A DNA stretch of 64,000 bases, taken from positions 15,652,713 through 15,716,712 of the forward strand of contig CM035234.1 of assembly GCA_020226215.1 (NCBI GenBank), given 5' to 3'. Made by a program: the position numbers and the translations under genes. The DNA is from Sindora glabra. Its lineage: Eukaryota > Streptophyta > Magnoliopsida > Fabales > Fabaceae. Shown piece after piece: positions 61,111 to 64,000 of the stretch. Positions within the stretch are counted from its first letter, which is position 1. Every line of letters begins with the position of its first letter. The notes under the pieces were generated by a model. The model was not told the origin of the DNA and did not search any database. It worked only from the letters and a program-made list of their open reading frames with translations.

Positions 61111-62164
61111 ATACAATCCTAGCAAAGACTTTAAAATACATAGATAAATCATACTTTTAATACAGTATCAAATGAAGCACAATACTAAAATACATACATA
61201 AATACACTTATATAACATTAATTTTCATAAAAATAGAACATATCTCATGAAAATCATACTTAAAAAATATTTTCACAATTCTACATAAATTTGGATAATC
61301 ATTGCAGCCACACACACACACTGTGATATTCTAAATATGAATCATAAAAGTATATAATGATATTATATAATATTATTTACATAGGGCAAACATAAATAGT
61401 ATTAGTTTGGTAAATTTTTTTATGTTGAGTTTAATCAATTAGTATGAATATAGGACTTAATTTTACCGAATAACAAGTTTGAAAGGAATACACATAAATT
61501 GACCTTTATTTCTTTACACAAATTAATTTCAATTATCATATATAAAATTAAATTAATTTGTAAAAAAATATTTACATATCACATATAATAAAATATATAA
61601 CAATGATTAAATGTAAAATTCATGATAGCATGAAACTATGAAATAATTTTAAAATTCATAGTATTTTTAAAGTAATCATTACACGATATTTTTCACAAAT
61701 CCCCATATAATCTAATAATAGTTACAAAATTTGTGGCTTTAATATCAATTGTTAAATATTTTATATCAAATGCTATAGTTAAACTATGTAAAAAAAAAGT
61801 ATAAACTAAACATAAATATAATGAACAAATAGGAGACTCACATGAATTTGTAATATTATCGATATCAAATTTAATCATGATCTCCCACACAAACAAAAAT
61901 GAATCATAAACCATGTAACCAGAGATGCATTATTTGCACTAGTTACAATTCCAAGTTTCCTGTGCATAAATTCTTTTCCATTGAAACCCTAACTCTTACA
62001 AAATTGGGGAATTACACATTTTACACATGTTATGGGATTAATTGTTAAGATACTAAAAATACAAATTTTAATGTTACATGTTAATCACATAATTTAATCA
62101 ACTAAAACATTAAAGAAAAATTTTAATAAAATTAAAAAAATCATAATGCAATTTTCATTCTATT

Positions 62165-62435
62165 TATGGCTAAAATCATATTTTAATTCTTAAAATATTT
62201 AGTTTACTTCAATTTGGTACATGAAGCAAGGTTTGTATTAATTTGGTCTTTGAATTTCTATGTTCAAGTATTTAACCTTTCACAAGGATCAAATTGATAT
62301 AAATTTTAATCTATACAAGGACTAAAATTTACTTAAGCTTAAAATTTTAAAAATCAAATTGGTTAAAATTGACTTCAAGGACTAAATTGATATAAACTGA
62401 ATATTTTAAAACCTAAAATAGATTTTTAGTATGTG
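62165..62435. mobile_element. MITE of about 270 bp with inverted ends of about 50 bp
   Basis: The left end TTTTAATTCTTAAAATATTT and following AGTTTACTTCAATTTGGTAC match the complement of the right end (TTTTAGGTTTTAAAATATTC, then AGTTTATATCAATTTAGTCC). The interior has repeated aaggactaaa phrases typical of this common plant MITE style. No transposase is present. Confidence 0.6.
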
Positions 62436-62439
62436 TTAG

Positions 62440-62765
62440 AATTTATAAAAAATTATAAAATTTTTATAAAGTTAAATTTTTTTATAAAAGTATTTAAATA
62501 AACTTAAAAATTTTTTAAAATATATATTAAAATATTATCTTTCTAATAATTTTAAAAGAATTATTATTTTAATTAATTTTATTAATTTATATAGCATTTT
62601 TCAAAAGACTTATAACATTACAATACTTAAAGGATAGGATTGATATTATATAAAAAGGGTCAATGGATGTTAGCTTTTAAAAAAGGTTTGTGAAATTTTT
62701 GAAAATAAAGGAGAGGTAAATAAATTATATTTAAACTTAAATAAAAGTGAATGAAATTTTGTGCT
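62440..62765. repeat. R2-family half-element fragment
   Basis: It resembles the right end of the foldback element at 11.3-12.9 kb: aaaatatatattaaaatattatct, taataattttaaaagaattatt, aatacttaaa, gggtcaatggatgttagc, gtgaaatttttgaaaat and aagagaggt-aataaattatatttaaact. Only one end is present. Confidence 0.5.
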
Positions 62766-64000
62766 TTTCAATATGTATTAATTCAATTTGTATCAATTTG
62801 ACATTTTATAAGCTAAAATAAGATGGCTTGGTTTGTTTGACGGTGTGGATTTAAGAATTGAAAATTGGTTTGTTGACTAAACAAAAATAGTAAAGCTTTT
62901 TAATTAATTATTAAAAATTATATTTTATTCATCTATCATTCTATCTTTTTTTTCATTTAATTCATTTGTGATTTTAAGTATTGCAATTCATTCATTTGTA
63001 TTTTCAATTGTTAATATTTTATTCATCTAAGCTATTTGTCATCTTAAATTTAATAAAATACTCACATATATTGCATTTAATACTTACTTTTCTAAATTTT
63101 TACTCAATTTCATGCTCACTCAAAATCAAATTATCTAAAAAAATTTAATTCTATCTAAAATTTGTTTTATACAATTTAATTCAGGATTGTTGAATAGAGT
63201 ATCAAATAAAATTTCTTAAGAATAAATTAGTTTTGAGTAAGTGTCAAATGGAGTAAAACTTCAAGGAAATAATGATTACATGTAATGCACATATTTTTTT
63301 TTTGTTAAAGTGTGGAAGAAAATTAGTTTATGTAAGCAACATTTTATTGATTGAAAGTAAAATTGAGTGAATTGTAACACTTAAACTCACAAGTAGATTA
63401 AATGTAATAGGATGAAACCATGAGAGAGAAGAATGTAATTTTTCTCTTAATTCTATCTAGATAGTTTAAGGTATTTTGCCAGTCTACCTTGTGTCATCTA
63501 TGTTGTAGTTTTGTAATTTGATTGAAAGTATCTCTATTATTTCTATGTAGCAAAGTTATAGAAAATGGTAAGAAAACAAGCTTAGAATTTACGTAATTAA
63601 TGAACTTAAAAGTTGATTATGGCACTTTACTAATGCAATGGTACATTGTTGCATCATCAAATTTGATCATTGATTGACTATTATATAGCACATTAAATTT
63701 GACTTCCAAAAAAAATAAATACAATGTGCAATAATATTTGATAATTCACTAAAATCACTATGTTAGCAATGTATTATAATGATATAATCTTTCCCATAAA
63801 CTTAAGGTAATTAGGTTGAGTGATTAACACTTACTTTTGAACCATTTATCAACTTTTACTAGTGTAACATCTCAACTTTGAAAATAAGGAAAAGAAGATT
63901 CCAACTAAAGAAGCAATAAACCATGGTGGGCAAATGTTGATGTGAGAAGTTAAGAGCTTTTAATTTAAATAGCATTTGATGTTTTTTTAAGGCTTAATAT

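Larger units (their letters stand above)
48913..61718. repeat. Giant inverted repeat (about 12.8 kb near-palindrome)
   Basis: Reading 48,913 rightward gives the same sequence, with substitutions and small gaps, as reading the complement from 61,718 leftward. Collinear checkpoints: 49,125-49,160 with about 61,470-61,507; 50,050-50,330 with about 60,290-60,540; 50,700-50,790 with 59,710-59,840; 51,060-51,125 with about 59,256-59,320; 51,700-52,030 with about 57,735-58,070; 52,260-52,470 with about 57,300-57,500; 53,430-53,520 with 56,390-56,490; 54,080-54,300 with about 55,608-55,830; 54,900-54,946 with 54,967-55,010. One sampled 88-bp block has five mismatches. Others are closer to 80-85%. Matching stops just outside both limits. 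Confidence 0.93.
54967..61718 (-). repeat. Right arm of the giant inverted repeat
   Basis: About 6.75 kb. It is longer than the left arm mainly because of a 624-bp hAT-like insertion (58,624-59,247) and a 169-bp tandem duplication (from 59,635). Where the left arm has a long (TA)n run, it has only a short (CA)n run (61,308-61,321). Confidence 0.9.
61719..64000. other. AT-rich intergenic DNA to the window end
   Basis: No gene was recognised. It holds the MITE at 62,165-62,435 and an R2-family fragment at about 62,440-62,765. The rest shows only short chance frames. Confidence 0.5.

Noticed and set aside
48913..61718. The inverted repeat considered as a chloroplast-type inverted repeat or organelle insertion
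   Set aside because: There are no rRNA, tRNA or plastid genes. The spacer is only 20 bp, the DNA is AT-rich transposon-like sequence, and the arms have diverged.

Overview
This window looks like nuclear DNA of a flowering plant, probably a eudicot. It is very AT-rich, with long non-coding stretches full of decayed transposons. Genes are split into many short exons with GT-AG introns, and the proteins match plant versions of conserved eukaryotic families. There is no bacterial-style gene organisation, and no tRNA, rRNA or CRISPR locus that I could support.

Layout. Positions 1-26,250 are a gene desert. It holds a three-copy dispersed repeat (about 1.47, 8.08 and 20.59 kb), a nested Harbinger-like element (3.28-5.01 kb), a 1.6-kb foldback element (11.32-12.94 kb), a SINE-like piece (17.58 kb), a miniature LTR element of TRIM type (22.09-22.89 kb) and several tandem duplications. 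Positions 26,252-45,300 are the gene island, all on the minus strand. It has an intact 11-exon threonine aspartase (Taspase-1 type; 26,252-30,109), an intact 11-exon phosphomannomutase (31,980-35,374), and a broken copy of translation initiation factor eIF5B (40,567-about 44,094). Next to the last is an unidentified two-exon fragment (44,559-45,295). I rebuilt the exon chains of the two intact genes base by base. Phases agree at every junction, giving 396 and 248 codons.

The eIF5B copy is dead. It has two in-frame stops, a lost P-loop aspartate, CpG-type C-to-T decay in the G domain, no recognisable N-terminal half and no last exon. It still has introns, so it came from a DNA-level partial duplication, not from retroposition.

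Positions 48,913-61,718 form one structure: a giant inverted repeat of about 12.8 kb. Its two arms (about 6.0 and 6.75 kb) face each other across a spacer of about 20 bp near 54,956. The arms match along their whole length, by eye from about 80% to about 94% in the segments I aligned. Each arm later gained its own tandem duplications, and the right arm gained a 624-bp hAT-like insertion. Matching coding-like relics point outward from the centre in both arms. If transcribed through, the locus would make a multi-kilobase hairpin RNA. This is the most unusual feature of the window.

The two intact genes are ordinary housekeeping functions: a self-cleaving N-terminal nucleophile protease, and mannose-1-phosphate supply for GDP-mannose, ascorbate and glycan synthesis. 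Nothing in the sequence ties them into a shared pathway.
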